NCBI GenBank assembly: GCA_020632925.1
Contig: JACKER010000016.1
Coordinates: 1 to 64,000, forward strand
Direction of reading: 5' to 3'
From: Alphaproteobacteria bacterium
GTDB taxonomy: Bacteria; Myxococcota_A; UBA796; GCA-2862545
Length of the DNA stretch: 64,000 bases
Shown: piece after piece, positions 26,590-34,484 of the stretch
How positions within the stretch are numbered: position 1 is the first letter of the stretch
Layout: the number at the start of each line of letters is the position of its first letter
Notes under the pieces: generated by a model
Told to the model about the DNA's origin: nothing
Database searches by the model: none
Seen by the model: the letters and a program-made list of their open reading frames with translations, nothing else
Program-made: the position numbers and the translations under genes

Positions 26590-27273
26590 ATGAGCGCCGG
26601 CCGCATCCTGCTGGTGGACGACGACCCCTCGCTGCGAGAGGTCGCTCGGTACGCGTTGGATCGCGCTGGCTTCGAGGTGATCGAGGCGGGGGACGGCCGA
26701 AGCGCGCTCGATCGGTTCGCCAGGCACAGCATCGATCTCGTCGTGCTCGACGTGCTGATGCCCGAGGTCGACGGGCTCGAGGTCTGCCGGACCCTGCGCG
26801 CGACCAGCCAGGTGCCCGTGGTGTTCCTCTCGTCGCGTGGCGAGGAGGTCGATCGCATCCTCGGCCTCGAGCTCGGCGGCGACGACTACCTCACGAAGCC
26901 GTTCTCGCCGCGAGAGCTCGTGAGCCGCGTGAAGGCGGTGCTCCGCCGGACGCGTCCTGAGGCTCGGTCCACCACGGTCGAGGCAGTCGGCGTGCGGCTG
27001 GACGTGGAGGCGTTCCGCGCCTGGGCGGCGGAGACCGAGATCCAGCTCACGGTCACGGAGTTCCGCCTGCTCGAGGTCATGCTCCGCAGGCCCGGGCGTG
27101 TCTTCACCCGCGACGAGCTCGTGGAGCGGGCCTACGAGGGGCCGCACCACGTCTCGGACCGCACCCTCGACTCCCACATCCGCCGCATCCGCCAGAAGCT
27201 GCGCGAAGGCGGGCTCGACCCGATCGAGACCGTGCACGGCCTCGGCTTCCGGTTCGAGGACCGGCGGACCTGA
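26590..27273 (+). CDS. OmpR-family response regulator
   Basis: 227 aa. The receiver domain (1-120) has the acidic pair VDDD, phospho-acceptor Asp54 in VVLDVLMP and the conserved Lys in YLTKPFSP. The winged-helix effector (about 130-225) has LTVTEFRLLEVMLRRPGRVF and the terminal VHGLGFRFE of the OmpR/PhoB class. All phosphorylation residues are intact. It is followed 2 bp later by its cognate histidine kinase gene. Its targets cannot be read from this window. Confidence 0.93.
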   Translation: MSAGRILLVDDDPSLREVARYALDRAGFEVIEAGDGRSALDRFARHSIDLVVLDVLMPEVDGLEVCRTLRATSQVPVVFLSSRGEEVDRILGLELGGDDYLTKPFSPRELVSRVKAVLRRTRPEARSTTVEAVGVRLDVEAFRAWAAETEIQLTVTEFRLLEVMLRRPGRVFTRDELVERAYEGPHHVSDRTLDSHIRRIRQKLREGGLDPIETVHGLGFRFEDRRT

Positions 27274-27275
27274 CG

Positions 27276-28745
27276 GTGGCCGAGCTCCCCACGGAGCGCA
27301 AGCTGCCCGATGCCCGCGGGCCCCTGCCACGGTTGCCGCTGCGGGCCTGGCTGGTCCTGTCGCACGCCTCCGTCCTGGTCCTGCCGCTGCTGGTGCTCCT
27401 CGGCTCCGGGGCGTTCAACGAGGATCTGCGCAACCAGACCCGATGGGACCTCGAGCACCAGGGCGCGCTGATGTCGGTGCACGCTGCCGCGCTGCTCAGG
27501 ACCGCTCGCCAGGACGACCCCGCGGCGGACATGGCGGCCGTGGGCACGCAGCTGTCCTCCGACCTCGCGGTGGCCAAGAGCCAGACGCTGTCGGGGATCC
27601 GGGTCACCGACGCCGACGGCACCGTGGTCGCGACCAGCGGCGACACGCTCGGCGAGGAGCTCCGCGGCACCCCCGAGGTCGACGCGGCGCTCGCCGGTCA
27701 CATGGCCCACGAGCTGCGCCCCCGCCCGGCGCCCAGCCTGCGGCAGCCCCTGTCGAGCGAGAGCCGCCGCGCCGGGGTCCGCGTCTTCGTGGCGGTGCCG
27801 GTGGCCCTCGACGGCGAGGTGGTGGGCGCGGTCGTGCTCTCGCGGACGCCGCGCGAGGAGCTGCAGGCGCTCTACCACATGGCTCCCGGCGTGCTCGCCG
27901 CGACGGCGGCGGCGGCGTTGTCCGCGGTCGTCCTCGGGGTCGTGGCGGCCTGGGTCGCGACGCGATCGATGCGGCTGCTCGAGGACGGTGCCCAGCGGAT
28001 CGCGGAGGCCGACTTCGGCGGGCTCGACGACCTCCAGCACCCGCGCCGCTCCCACCTGTCCGAGGTGGCGCGGACCGCCGACGCCGTCGCCACGATGGCC
28101 GAGCGGCTCCGCGACCGACTCGCCTACATCGGTGAGTTCGCGAGCCACGTCAGCCACGAGTTCAAGACGCCGATCGCCACGCTCAAGGGCACCCTCGAGC
28201 TCATCGCGGACGACGAGGACATGCCCCGCGAGCAGCTCGCCCGCTTCCTCGACAACGGCTCGAAGGAGGTCGACCGGATGGAGCGCCTGGTCAGCGGCCT
28301 GCTCGCGCTGGCCCGCGCCGACGAGGATCGTGACGCGACCGCGGTCGACCTGGACGCCGTCGTGCGGCGGACCTGCGAGCGGCTCGGCGTGACGGTGGAG
28401 GGGCGCGCGGACGGGGTGCGGGGGGACCCGGCCCAGCTCGAGTCGGTGCTCTCGAACCTGGTCGAGAACGCGCGGCACCACGGTGGTGAGGGCGTCGCCG
28501 TCCGCGTCCGCTGCTGGTCGGCTCCCGGGCGGACGGGCTTCGAGGTGGAGGACGACGGGAAGGGCATCAGCGAGGCGAACCTGCCGCGGGTGTTCGAGCG
28601 CTTCTTCACCACCGATCGCGGCGGTCGCGGCACCGGGTTGGGGCTCGCCCTGGTGCGGACGATCGCCAGGCGGCACGGGGGGGAGGTGACCGTCCGCAGC
28701 GAGCCCGGGCGCACCTGCTTCCGAGTGGATCTGCCGCGTGCGTAG
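27276..28745 (+). CDS. Membrane sensor histidine kinase
   Basis: 489 aa from GTG 27276. A first transmembrane helix lies at about 26-46, a periplasmic sensor domain of about 155 residues follows, and a second helix lies at about 203-228, then HAMP, the dimerisation domain with phospho-His294 (SHVSHEFKTPIATL), and HATPase_c motifs NLVENARHHGG, VEDDGKGI and GTGLGLALVRTIARRHGG. It autophosphorylates and passes phosphate to the regulator encoded just before it. The signal is unknown; the sensor region resembles CreC/ChvG-type periplasmic folds only loosely. Its end overlaps the VanZ-like gene by 8 bases. Confidence 0.92.
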   Translation: MAELPTERKLPDARGPLPRLPLRAWLVLSHASVLVLPLLVLLGSGAFNEDLRNQTRWDLEHQGALMSVHAAALLRTARQDDPAADMAAVGTQLSSDLAVAKSQTLSGIRVTDADGTVVATSGDTLGEELRGTPEVDAALAGHMAHELRPRPAPSLRQPLSSESRRAGVRVFVAVPVALDGEVVGAVVLSRTPREELQALYHMAPGVLAATAAAALSAVVLGVVAAWVATRSMRLLEDGAQRIAEADFGGLDDLQHPRRSHLSEVARTADAVATMAERLRDRLAYIGEFASHVSHEFKTPIATLKGTLELIADDEDMPREQLARFLDNGSKEVDRMERLVSGLLALARADEDRDATAVDLDAVVRRTCERLGVTVEGRADGVRGDPAQLESVLSNLVENARHHGGEGVAVRVRCWSAPGRTGFEVEDDGKGISEANLPRVFERFFTTDRGGRGTGLGLALVRTIARRHGGEVTVRSEPGRTCFRVDLPRA

Positions 28746-29745
28746 GGCGGATGCGATGGGGGTCGGCCTGGCACTCGCGACGGCGCTCCTCGCGTGGTCG
28801 GCCTCGCGCACGCCGGCCTCGCTGCCGGACGGTGCGCCGCTGCTCGCGGAGCTCCCCGGCAGCTCCTGGGTGGTGGAGGGCCCGGGCACGCTCACGGTCG
28901 AGGACGGGCGCGCGCTGCTCCGCGCCGGACCGTGTCCGCCGGCGTCCCCGTGCAGGGTCACCATCGCGCGCGACGTGGAGCTGCCCGCGGAGGGACGTTG
29001 GTTGGTCGAGGTGGACCTGGAGCGCCGTAGGGCCACCGACCGCAACCGCGTGTTCCTGCTCGACCCGACCACCGGCTGGCACGCGGGCCATGGCGCGTTC
29101 GTGCTCGACCGTCCGGAACACCGCGCGGTGGACGCGGTCGCGGGGCCGGGCGTGGTGCGCGTCGGCCTGATGGCGCGCGGGGACGGGGAGGCCGTCGCCG
29201 CCGGACCCGTGCTGGTGACCGCCGCGCGGCGCTCGTGGTGGCACGAGGCGTGGTGGTGGGGCGCGCTGGCGGCCGCGGTGGCCGGGGGCCTGGTCGCCGC
29301 AGTGGCGGCGTGGCGGTCGTTCGACACGGTGGCGCGGGCAGCGTTCCTCGCGCTCGGGGCCGCGTTCGTGGCGGGCGTCATGGCGCCGCGCGAGCTCCTC
29401 GACCGCTGGCTGCTCCTGCTCCCCGGCGTCCGGCCGGAGGACCTCCAGGCCCACCTCCTCGAGGACCCGACGCTCCCCGTGGTGCTGCAGAAGATCGGCG
29501 GACACGCGCTCGGCTTCGCCTTGCTCGGGGCGCTCGGCGGAAGGGTGGGTGCGGGGGCGCTGCCCGTGGCCGTGCGCCTCCTGGCCTTCGCGGTCGCCAC
29601 GGAAGGCCTCCAGCTCCTGCTCCCCGGCCGATCCGGACGCTGGCAGGACGTGGCGCTCGACCTCTGCGGGGGCCTCGTCGGCTACGGTCTCAGCCGCGTC
29701 GCCGCTCCTCGAGCTCCTCGAGCGTCCGCGGCCAGTCGTCCTTGA
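28738..29745 (+). CDS. VanZ-like membrane protein
   Basis: 335 aa from GTG 28738, overlapping the kinase stop. One N-terminal hydrophobic segment, a soluble beta-rich region (about 35-160) and four C-terminal helices are predicted. The last part (KIGGHALGFALLGALGG, ATEGLQLLLPGRSGRWQD and DVALDLCGGLVGYG) matches VanZ-like proteins, whose founder raises teicoplanin tolerance by an unclear mechanism. It is in one operon with a two-component system, so envelope stress is a plausible signal. Its last 56 bases overlap the end of the convergent mutM gene. Confidence 0.7.
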   Translation: MRRADAMGVGLALATALLAWSASRTPASLPDGAPLLAELPGSSWVVEGPGTLTVEDGRALLRAGPCPPASPCRVTIARDVELPAEGRWLVEVDLERRRATDRNRVFLLDPTTGWHAGHGAFVLDRPEHRAVDAVAGPGVVRVGLMARGDGEAVAAGPVLVTAARRSWWHEAWWWGALAAAVAGGLVAAVAAWRSFDTVARAAFLALGAAFVAGVMAPRELLDRWLLLLPGVRPEDLQAHLLEDPTLPVVLQKIGGHALGFALLGALGGRVGAGALPVAVRLLAFAVATEGLQLLLPGRSGRWQDVALDLCGGLVGYGLSRVAAPRAPRASAASRP

Positions 29746-30601
29746 GCAGCCGCGAGAGCGCGCGATCCGCCAGCAGCCGGCCTCCGGTCTGGCACGACGC
29801 GCAGTAGTTGCTCTCGTTGTCCGCGTGGACGATGCGCTGGACCGGGTGGCCGCACACCGGACAGGGCTGGCGGTACTTCCCGTGCACGGCCATCTCCGGG
29901 CGGAACGCCGTCACCTTGTCCGGGAAGCCGTCCCCGACCTCCTCGCGGAAGCGCTCGGTCCACGCCGTCAGGACCGACCGGGTGGCCGCGTAGAGCGTCG
30001 CGATCTCCTCGTCCGTGAGCGAGGTCGTCAGCTTGATCGGCGACAGACGCGCCGCGAACAGGATCTCGTCGCTGTACGCGTTGCCGATGCCGTCGAACAG
30101 CGTGGGGTCGGTGAGCGACCGCTTGACGGTGTGCCGCTCGAGCCGCAGCCGCTCGGCGAAGGCCGGCAGATCCACCGCGAACGGGTCCAGCCCGCCCCGG
30201 TCGAAGTCCGCGAGGGCATCGGCGCCGCGGACGAGGTGCAGCGACGCCCGCTTCTTGGGGCTCGCCTCCGTGAACACGAGGCAGCCCCCAGCGCCGTCCT
30301 TCTCCACGTCGAACACCGCGAGCACGTCCTTGGCGCGATGGTTCGAGCCGGCGCGCTTCCAGCGGAGGCGCCCGGCGATCATCAGGTGGATCACCAGGAA
30401 CAGGTCGCCTTCGAGCCCCAGCACCAGGCGCTTGCCGATCCGCCGCACGGAGGTCACCGCCAGGCCCGCGGCGGCCGACAGCGGAGGATCGGCCGTGCGG
30501 ACCACGAAGGGCGAGCCCAGACGGATCGCCGTGATCCTGCCGCCCACCATCCGGGCCGCCAGGCGCTCCACGTAGACCACGACATCCGGGTATTCGGGCA
30601 C
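29690..30601 (-). CDS. mutM: Formamidopyrimidine-DNA glycosylase-type enzyme (Fpg/Nei)
   Basis: 303 aa. The N-terminal MPEYPD keeps the catalytic Pro and Glu after Met removal, but the usual form is MPELPE. RRIGKRLVL supplies the hairpin Lys and HLMIAGRL the next conserved block. GIGNAYSDEIL is the helix-two-turn-helix, and the C-terminal zinc finger is CPVCG...CASCQTGG. It removes oxidised bases such as 8-oxoguanine, in line with mutY elsewhere in the window. The variant N-terminus also occurs in other actinobacterial-like Fpg proteins, so lesion preference is uncertain. Confidence 0.88.
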   Translation of the reverse strand: MPEYPDVVVYVERLAARMVGGRITAIRLGSPFVVRTADPPLSAAAGLAVTSVRRIGKRLVLGLEGDLFLVIHLMIAGRLRWKRAGSNHRAKDVLAVFDVEKDGAGGCLVFTEASPKKRASLHLVRGADALADFDRGGLDPFAVDLPAFAERLRLERHTVKRSLTDPTLFDGIGNAYSDEILFAARLSPIKLTTSLTDEEIATLYAATRSVLTAWTERFREEVGDGFPDKVTAFRPEMAVHGKYRQPCPVCGHPVQRIVHADNESNYCASCQTGGRLLADRALSRLLKDDWPRTLEELEERRRG

Positions 30602-30639
30602 GCCGCATCCTAACCCTGCGGGTCCGCGAGAGGACGGTT

Positions 30640-31299
30640 ATGGTGCCGCCCATGAACCAGACCCAAGTCATTGGCATCGGTGTGGGCGTCGTCTCTCTCA
30701 TCGTGCTGGCCATCGCGGGCAGCATGTGGGGGATGTCGGCGTCCGAGGACCTCCCCGTCAAGACGGAGCAGCGCACGGCCGCCCTCGACGGGGCCGATCA
30801 GATGTCGCCGGCCGCACGTGCCGGCGCGAGTCGTGGCCGTGGTGGCGGCGGTGGCGCCCGCAAGGCCAAGCTGCAGAGCATGGATCCCGAGCAGCGGGCC
30901 GAGCTCAAGGCGAAGATGCAGGCTCGGCGGACCACGAAGGGTGCTCAGCGGTCGGCGGGCGCGCCGGGCGGCGCCTCGCGCGGTCGTCGTCGGGCAGGCG
31001 GTGGTGGCGGCGCCAAGATGGACGACGTGAACGTCCGACTGGACGCCTTCGCGCAGGACGCCGGCTGGGACACGAACATGACCGAGGAGGTGCGCAGCGT
31101 GCTCGAGGAGACGCACGCGCACATCCAGGAGACCATGAAGGCGGGGCGCGAGGCCGGCGACAAGCAGGGCACGCGCGACGAGCTCGTGACGTACCGTCAG
31201 GAGCAGGCCACGATGGTCAAGGACATCGTCGGCGACGAGCAGTTCGACGCGTTCATCGACGCGATGGGCATGCAGCGCTTCTTCGCGGTCGCCCAGTAG
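30640..31299 (+). CDS. Hypothetical single-pass membrane protein with Gly/Arg-rich segments
   Basis: 219 aa from ATG 30640, with GAGAGGA 5 bases upstream; ATG 30652 is possible. One transmembrane helix lies at about 9-28. Two Gly/Arg-rich blocks (about 63-77 and 102-120) flank a basic helix, and the C-terminal 90 residues are helical and charged (AGWDTNMTEEVRSVLEETHA). It resembles periplasmic proteins of the LTXXQ/Spy helical kind in its EEVRSVL pattern, but I would not assign that. The function is unknown. The gene is bracketed by copies of the CCCTGCGGG hairpin. Confidence 0.6.
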   Translation: MVPPMNQTQVIGIGVGVVSLIVLAIAGSMWGMSASEDLPVKTEQRTAALDGADQMSPAARAGASRGRGGGGGARKAKLQSMDPEQRAELKAKMQARRTTKGAQRSAGAPGGASRGRRRAGGGGGAKMDDVNVRLDAFAQDAGWDTNMTEEVRSVLEETHAHIQETMKAGREAGDKQGTRDELVTYRQEQATMVKDIVGDEQFDAFIDAMGMQRFFAVAQ

Positions 31300-31335
31300 C
31301 ACCGGACGCGGACGACCCGGACCTCTTCGGGCGCC

Positions 31336-31429
31336 TGCCCCTGCGGGGCACCGGGTCCCCTGCGGGGTCGGCCCTTCGGCCTCCGTCCGCCCTGCGGGCG
31401 GGACCGGCCTGACGGCCGCCCTCCGGTCC
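31336..31429. repeat. Cluster of GC-rich hairpins between convergent genes
   Basis: Six perfect inverted repeats lie within 94 bp: TGCCCC-TGC-GGGGCA (31336-31350), CCCC-TGC-GGGG (31357-31367), GGCC-CTTC-GGCC (31370-31381), CCGCCC-TGC-GGGCGG (31387-31401), GGCC-TGAC-GGCC (31406-31417), and GGACCGG (31401-31407) pairing with CCGGTCC (31423-31429). The core CCCTGCGGG occurs here three times and once more at 30614-30622. The cluster sits between convergent stops and may act as a bidirectional terminator or REP-like element. There is no T-tract. Confidence 0.6.
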
Positions 31430-31465
31430 CCCTGGCGCGGGTCGACGACGGTCTGCGCGGCGGCT

Positions 31466-32350
31466 TCAGCCGCAGCGTCCCCACGACTTGTGTTGCGGGC
31501 GTTCCGCGAGCGTGATGCGCACGGTGGTGGCCTGGCCCGCGCGCAGGAAGCCTAGCTCGACCTCGGCGCCCGCGCCGCTGCCGGCGAGCAGCCCGAGCAG
31601 GTGGCGCACGCCGTGCACCTCCACGCCGTCGAAGGTCTGGAGGAGGTCCCCGACCAGCACGCCCGCTCCCGCACCCGGTCCGCCCGGCTCCACCGAGACC
31701 ACGACCAGCGCGTCGCTGCCACCCTCCGCCGGGTAGAAGCCGACGCCGAGGTACCCCGGCGCCAGCGAGCCGCGCTGCTCGAGGCGCTCGACCACGCGCG
31801 CGATGGTGGCGTGCACCAGCACCGCGCCACGCGGCGTCAGCCCGTGCGTCGACAGGCCGATGACCTTCCCGTCGACGTCGACGAGCGGGCCCCCGCTGAA
31901 GCCCGGGGGGAGCTCGGCGTCCACGTCGATCCACTCGTCCACACGGCCGCCGTGCAGCGTCTGCCAGGCCCCTCCGCGCTCCGCGACCATCCCGAGGACC
32001 GTCCGCAGCGAGGTCGCGCGGCGTCCGACGGGCAGGACCAGGTTCCCGAGCTTCACGTTCGCCGGATCCGCCCAGGTCGGCGCGACCAACGCCGCACCAG
32101 GCACACGCAGCAACGCGAGGTCGGTCGACGGATCGCGACCCGCCAGCTCCGCGGTGTGGACCGTGCCCGAGGCGTCGACCACCTCCAGATCGTGGTCGCG
32201 GCGCAGCACGTGGGCGGCGGTCACGACACGCTCCGGTCCCCACACGATGCCGGTCGCCGGGCGACGGCGTCCGCGCACCTCCACCACGTGTGGCGCGATG
32301 GCCTCCAACGCGGCGCTCATGCCCTCCGACAGCTGGCGGAGCGTGCTCAT
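31466..32350 (-). CDS. HtrA/DegP-like serine protease with PDZ domain, no signal peptide
   Basis: 294 aa from ATG 32350, with GGGAGG 6 bases upstream. A trypsin-like domain (about 20-185) has the full triad: His47 (VVTAAHVL), Asp77 (STDLALL) and Ser152 (GFSGGPL). A PDZ-like domain follows (about 195-285; GYLGVGFYP, VGDLLQTFDG). HtrA enzymes degrade or refold damaged proteins, usually in the periplasm. Here the N-terminus (MSTLRQLSEGMSAALEAIAP) has no signal or anchor, so it should stay in the cytoplasm. The gene follows a LuxR-type regulator, and a lux-box-like palindrome lies 69 bp before its start. Confidence 0.8.
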   Translation of the reverse strand: MSTLRQLSEGMSAALEAIAPHVVEVRGRRRPATGIVWGPERVVTAAHVLRRDHDLEVVDASGTVHTAELAGRDPSTDLALLRVPGAALVAPTWADPANVKLGNLVLPVGRRATSLRTVLGMVAERGGAWQTLHGGRVDEWIDVDAELPPGFSGGPLVDVDGKVIGLSTHGLTPRGAVLVHATIARVVERLEQRGSLAPGYLGVGFYPAEGGSDALVVVSVEPGGPGAGAGVLVGDLLQTFDGVEVHGVRHLLGLLAGSGAGAEVELGFLRAGQATTVRITLAERPQHKSWGRCG

Positions 32351-32418
32351 CTCGAACCTCCCGACTCCAGGATGCGCCGCGGGGCGGGTCTCGCCCACCC
32401 ACCGTCGAGGGAGGAGGG

Positions 32419-32438
32419 CGCTACCCGACCGGGCAGGT
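32419..32438. promoter_or_regulatory. Lux-box-like palindrome, downstream copy
   Basis: The 20-mer ending CCCGACCGGGCAGGT matches the reverse complement of the palindrome at 33074-33093 in 17 of 20 positions. It starts at the last base of the LuxR-type gene's stop and lies 69 bp upstream of the HtrA-like start on the same strand. It may be an operator for that gene or part of a terminator. Confidence 0.45.
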
Positions 32439-33034
32439 CACAGCACCAGCAGCCCCATCCGGACCGCCCGGACCACCGCGTCCGTCCGGCTCGATGCGAA
32501 CAGCTTCGCCAACAGCCGGTCGACGTGGAACTTGGCGGTGTGCGGGCTGATGTCCAGCGCGATGCCGATCTCGCGGTTGGACCGCCCCTCCGCCAGCAGC
32601 GACAACACCTCCAGCTCGCGGGCCGTGAGCGCCTCGCTCGGCTGCTCGAGCTGGGGCGCGCGTGACGACGAGGGCTCGTCGAGCCGGTCGTCCACGACGC
32701 GCAGACCGTGACGCACGGCGAACACCGCCGCCGCCAGCCGGTCCGGGCTCACGTCTCGCAGCAGGACGCCGTGCGCACCGAGCTCGCGGGCGCGCGCCGC
32801 TGCGGCCTGGTCGCGCACCAGCACCACCACGGGGAGCTCGGTCGAGCCCTCCGGCGACGGGTCGGGTGCGTCCCAGAGCACCACCTCCGCGCCGGCGTCG
32901 GTGGCGGCAGCGTCGACGTCGATCCCCGTGCCCACGGCGCGCACCACGGGGAGCTCGTCGGGCAGCAACGCCGCGAGGCCGCTCCGCACCAGGGGATCGT
33001 CGGCGACGAGGAGCACCGGCAGGGGGGGGAACAT
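32438..33034 (-). CDS. LuxR/NarL-type regulator with degenerate receiver
   Basis: 198 aa. Residues about 8-110 resemble a receiver (VLLVADDPLVRSGL, VVLWDAPD), but the conserved Thr/Ser is Val (VVVLVRDQ) and the conserved Lys is Arg (VLLRDVSP), so regulation by phosphorylation is doubtful. The C-terminal HTH (LTARELEVLSLLAEGRSNRE, SPHTAKFHVDRLLAKL) is a complete LuxR/GerE domain. It lies between two lux-box-like palindromes, one 40 bp upstream and one at its stop, which suggests autoregulation and control of the HtrA-like gene downstream. Confidence 0.8.
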   Translation of the reverse strand: MFPPLPVLLVADDPLVRSGLAALLPDELPVVRAVGTGIDVDAAATDAGAEVVLWDAPDPSPEGSTELPVVVLVRDQAAAARARELGAHGVLLRDVSPDRLAAAVFAVRHGLRVVDDRLDEPSSSRAPQLEQPSEALTARELEVLSLLAEGRSNREIGIALDISPHTAKFHVDRLLAKLFASSRTDAVVRAVRMGLLVL

Positions 33035-33073
33035 CGGTCAACGATACGCACGCGGCCCCGCCGGTCCAGGAGA

Positions 33074-33093
33074 ACCTGCCCGGTCGGGCAGGC
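33074..33093. promoter_or_regulatory. Lux-box-like palindrome, upstream copy
   Basis: ACCTGCCCGGTCGGGCAGGC contains the perfect inverted repeat CCTGCCCG-GT-CGGGCAGG (33075-33092). Its ends follow the ACCTG-N10-CAGGT layout of lux boxes. It lies 40 bp upstream of the LuxR-type regulator (start 33034) and 13 bp after the stop of the DUF1641-like gene, so it could also be a terminator stem. Confidence 0.5.
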
Positions 33094-33105
33094 ATCCCGC
33101 CACGA

Positions 33106-33810
33106 TCAGGTGCCGACGGGCTTCTCGAGGAGCTGGCCGAACCGGCGCGCGAGCGCGAAGGTGAAGCCCACCGCGCGCTTCACGTCCGGATCGCCCATCT
33201 TCCCCATCACCCCGAACAGGCCGACCTGCTCCGCGGGGGCCTTGCGGGCCTCCACGAGGGCGGTCGAGGCCGCCTCGGCGGTGGCGAGGGTGGTCGCGTC
33301 GGCGGTGGCGTCGAGCAGGCGCGCGAGCGCGGGCGCGCGGAGCAGGGCGGCGAGCTTGCCGCTGAGCGCCGCACCCCGCGTGGCCACGTCCACGATGTCC
33401 TCTTCCTTCGCCGCGTCCGCCGCGTCCAGCAGCTTCTCGAGGAGGGGCCGCCGGTCGAGCACGCGCTCCAGCAGGGGGACCTGGTCGAGCAGCTTCTCGA
33501 GGACGTCCACCCGGTCCATCAGCTTGCTCAGGACGGGGCCGGAGGCGAGGGCCTTCTCCGCCAGATCGAGGTTCTCGGCCTTCCCGAGCGACACGCCGAG
33601 CCTGGCGACGCGCTGCCCGGCCGCGATGGGGTCGATCCCCTCGGCCTCGGCCGTCTGCCACGCGTGCGCCGCCATGGTCCCAGCGGCGTCGGTGATGGTC
33701 GGGATGCGCCCGGCCAGGTTGCCGAAGGCATCCAGCCGGTCCACCTTGTGCTCCAGGCTGTCGAGGCGGGCGTCGAGGCGGGCGAGGGCGGCGAGCAGCT
33801 CTTCGTTCAT
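33106..33810 (-). CDS. DUF1641-like protein
   Basis: 234 aa, soluble and mostly helical. The N-terminus (LARLDARLDSLEHKVDRLDA) is a short coiled coil, the middle is Leu/Ala/Asp-rich, and the C-terminus FGVMGKMGDPDVKRAVGFTF matches the DUF1641 motif (DPxVxRxLGFxL). DUF1641 genes often accompany sulfide:quinone or NADH dehydrogenases, but none is here. The function is unknown. It is followed on the same strand by the LuxR-type regulator. Confidence 0.6.
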   Translation of the reverse strand: MNEELLAALARLDARLDSLEHKVDRLDAFGNLAGRIPTITDAAGTMAAHAWQTAEAEGIDPIAAGQRVARLGVSLGKAENLDLAEKALASGPVLSKLMDRVDVLEKLLDQVPLLERVLDRRPLLEKLLDAADAAKEEDIVDVATRGAALSGKLAALLRAPALARLLDATADATTLATAEAASTALVEARKAPAEQVGLFGVMGKMGDPDVKRAVGFTFALARRFGQLLEKPVGT

Positions 33811-33857
33811 CGGGGTCTCCGCGAAGGCGCTCTACCTAGCGCGCGGGCTCCGCGGGG

Positions 33858-34379
33858 TCACTCCGATCCGTTCAACTCGCCCGGGCCCGCCAACACCAGC
33901 GTCCGGCCGCCCACCGCGTACACCCCGTAGGAGAGCATCCCGTCGAACGCACCCGTCCGGGCGAGCTCGGTCTGGGCGAAGCGGAAGGCCGCCAGCGCGT
34001 CGGGTCGGGTCATGCCACGCACCAGCTCGAGCTGCTGGCCCTCGATCTGGACGTGGACGAAGCGGGCATCGATCTCGTCGCGCCAGCCCGCGAGGTGGTC
34101 GTCCGCCACCACCTGGAGCGCTTCCTCGAGGCGGTGTCGCGCCGAGCCCACGTCGCCGAGCGTCATCGCCGCCTGCGCCGCCAGCACGTGGTCGGCGGAC
34201 CGGAGCTCGACCTCGCTCTGCTCCATCTGCTCGTAGGCGCGCTCGACGCCGACCCACACACCCCGCGCGGCCAGGCGCTCCATCTCCTCGCGGAGGCGGA
34301 TCACCTCCGCGGCGCGAGCGGACTTCTGGGCCTCGTTCGCGGCGTCGGCGGGGTGGAGGAGGGTGAGGAGGAGCAGCAC
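33858..34379 (-). CDS. Exported helical protein under a sigma-54 promoter
   Basis: 173 aa. MLLLLTLLHPADAANEA is a short signal peptide with an ADA-N cleavage site. The mature protein is helical and Ala/Glu-rich (AARGVWVGVERAYEQME, MTLGDVGSARHRLEEALQVV), close to a TPR-like pattern, with a small beta part at the end (LVLAGPGEL). No family is recognised. A consensus-perfect sigma-54 promoter ends 30 bp upstream, so expression should depend on an enhancer-binding activator. Confidence 0.6.
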   Translation of the reverse strand: MLLLLTLLHPADAANEAQKSARAAEVIRLREEMERLAARGVWVGVERAYEQMEQSEVELRSADHVLAAQAAMTLGDVGSARHRLEEALQVVADDHLAGWRDEIDARFVHVQIEGQQLELVRGMTRPDALAAFRFAQTELARTGAFDGMLSYGVYAVGGRTLVLAGPGELNGSE

Positions 34380-34408
34380 GGGCCTTCCTGGGGTTCGTCG
34401 ACCCTTGG

Positions 34409-34424
34409 AGCAAGCGCCGTGCCA
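34409..34424 (-). promoter_or_regulatory. Sigma-54 promoter (exact consensus)
   Basis: On the minus strand the sequence TGGCACGGCGCTTGCT equals the consensus TGGCACG-N4-TTGCW at every defined position. Transcription should begin near 34398, giving a leader of about 19 bases to the ATG at 34379. Confidence 0.85.
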
Positions 34425-34463
34425 CCCCCGACTCCGTCATGATCGACGTTGGCCCGTTGACGT

Positions 34464-34479
34464 GCGACAACAATGTCGC
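34464..34479. promoter_or_regulatory. Inverted repeat GCGACA-ACAA-TGTCGC
   Basis: A perfect 6-bp inverted repeat lies 39 bp upstream of the sigma-54 promoter at 34409-34424 and just past the stop of the DUF4340 gene. It may be an activator-binding site. A terminator stem for the upstream operon is the alternative, although no T-tract follows. Confidence 0.4.
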
Positions 34480-34484
34480 CCCGG

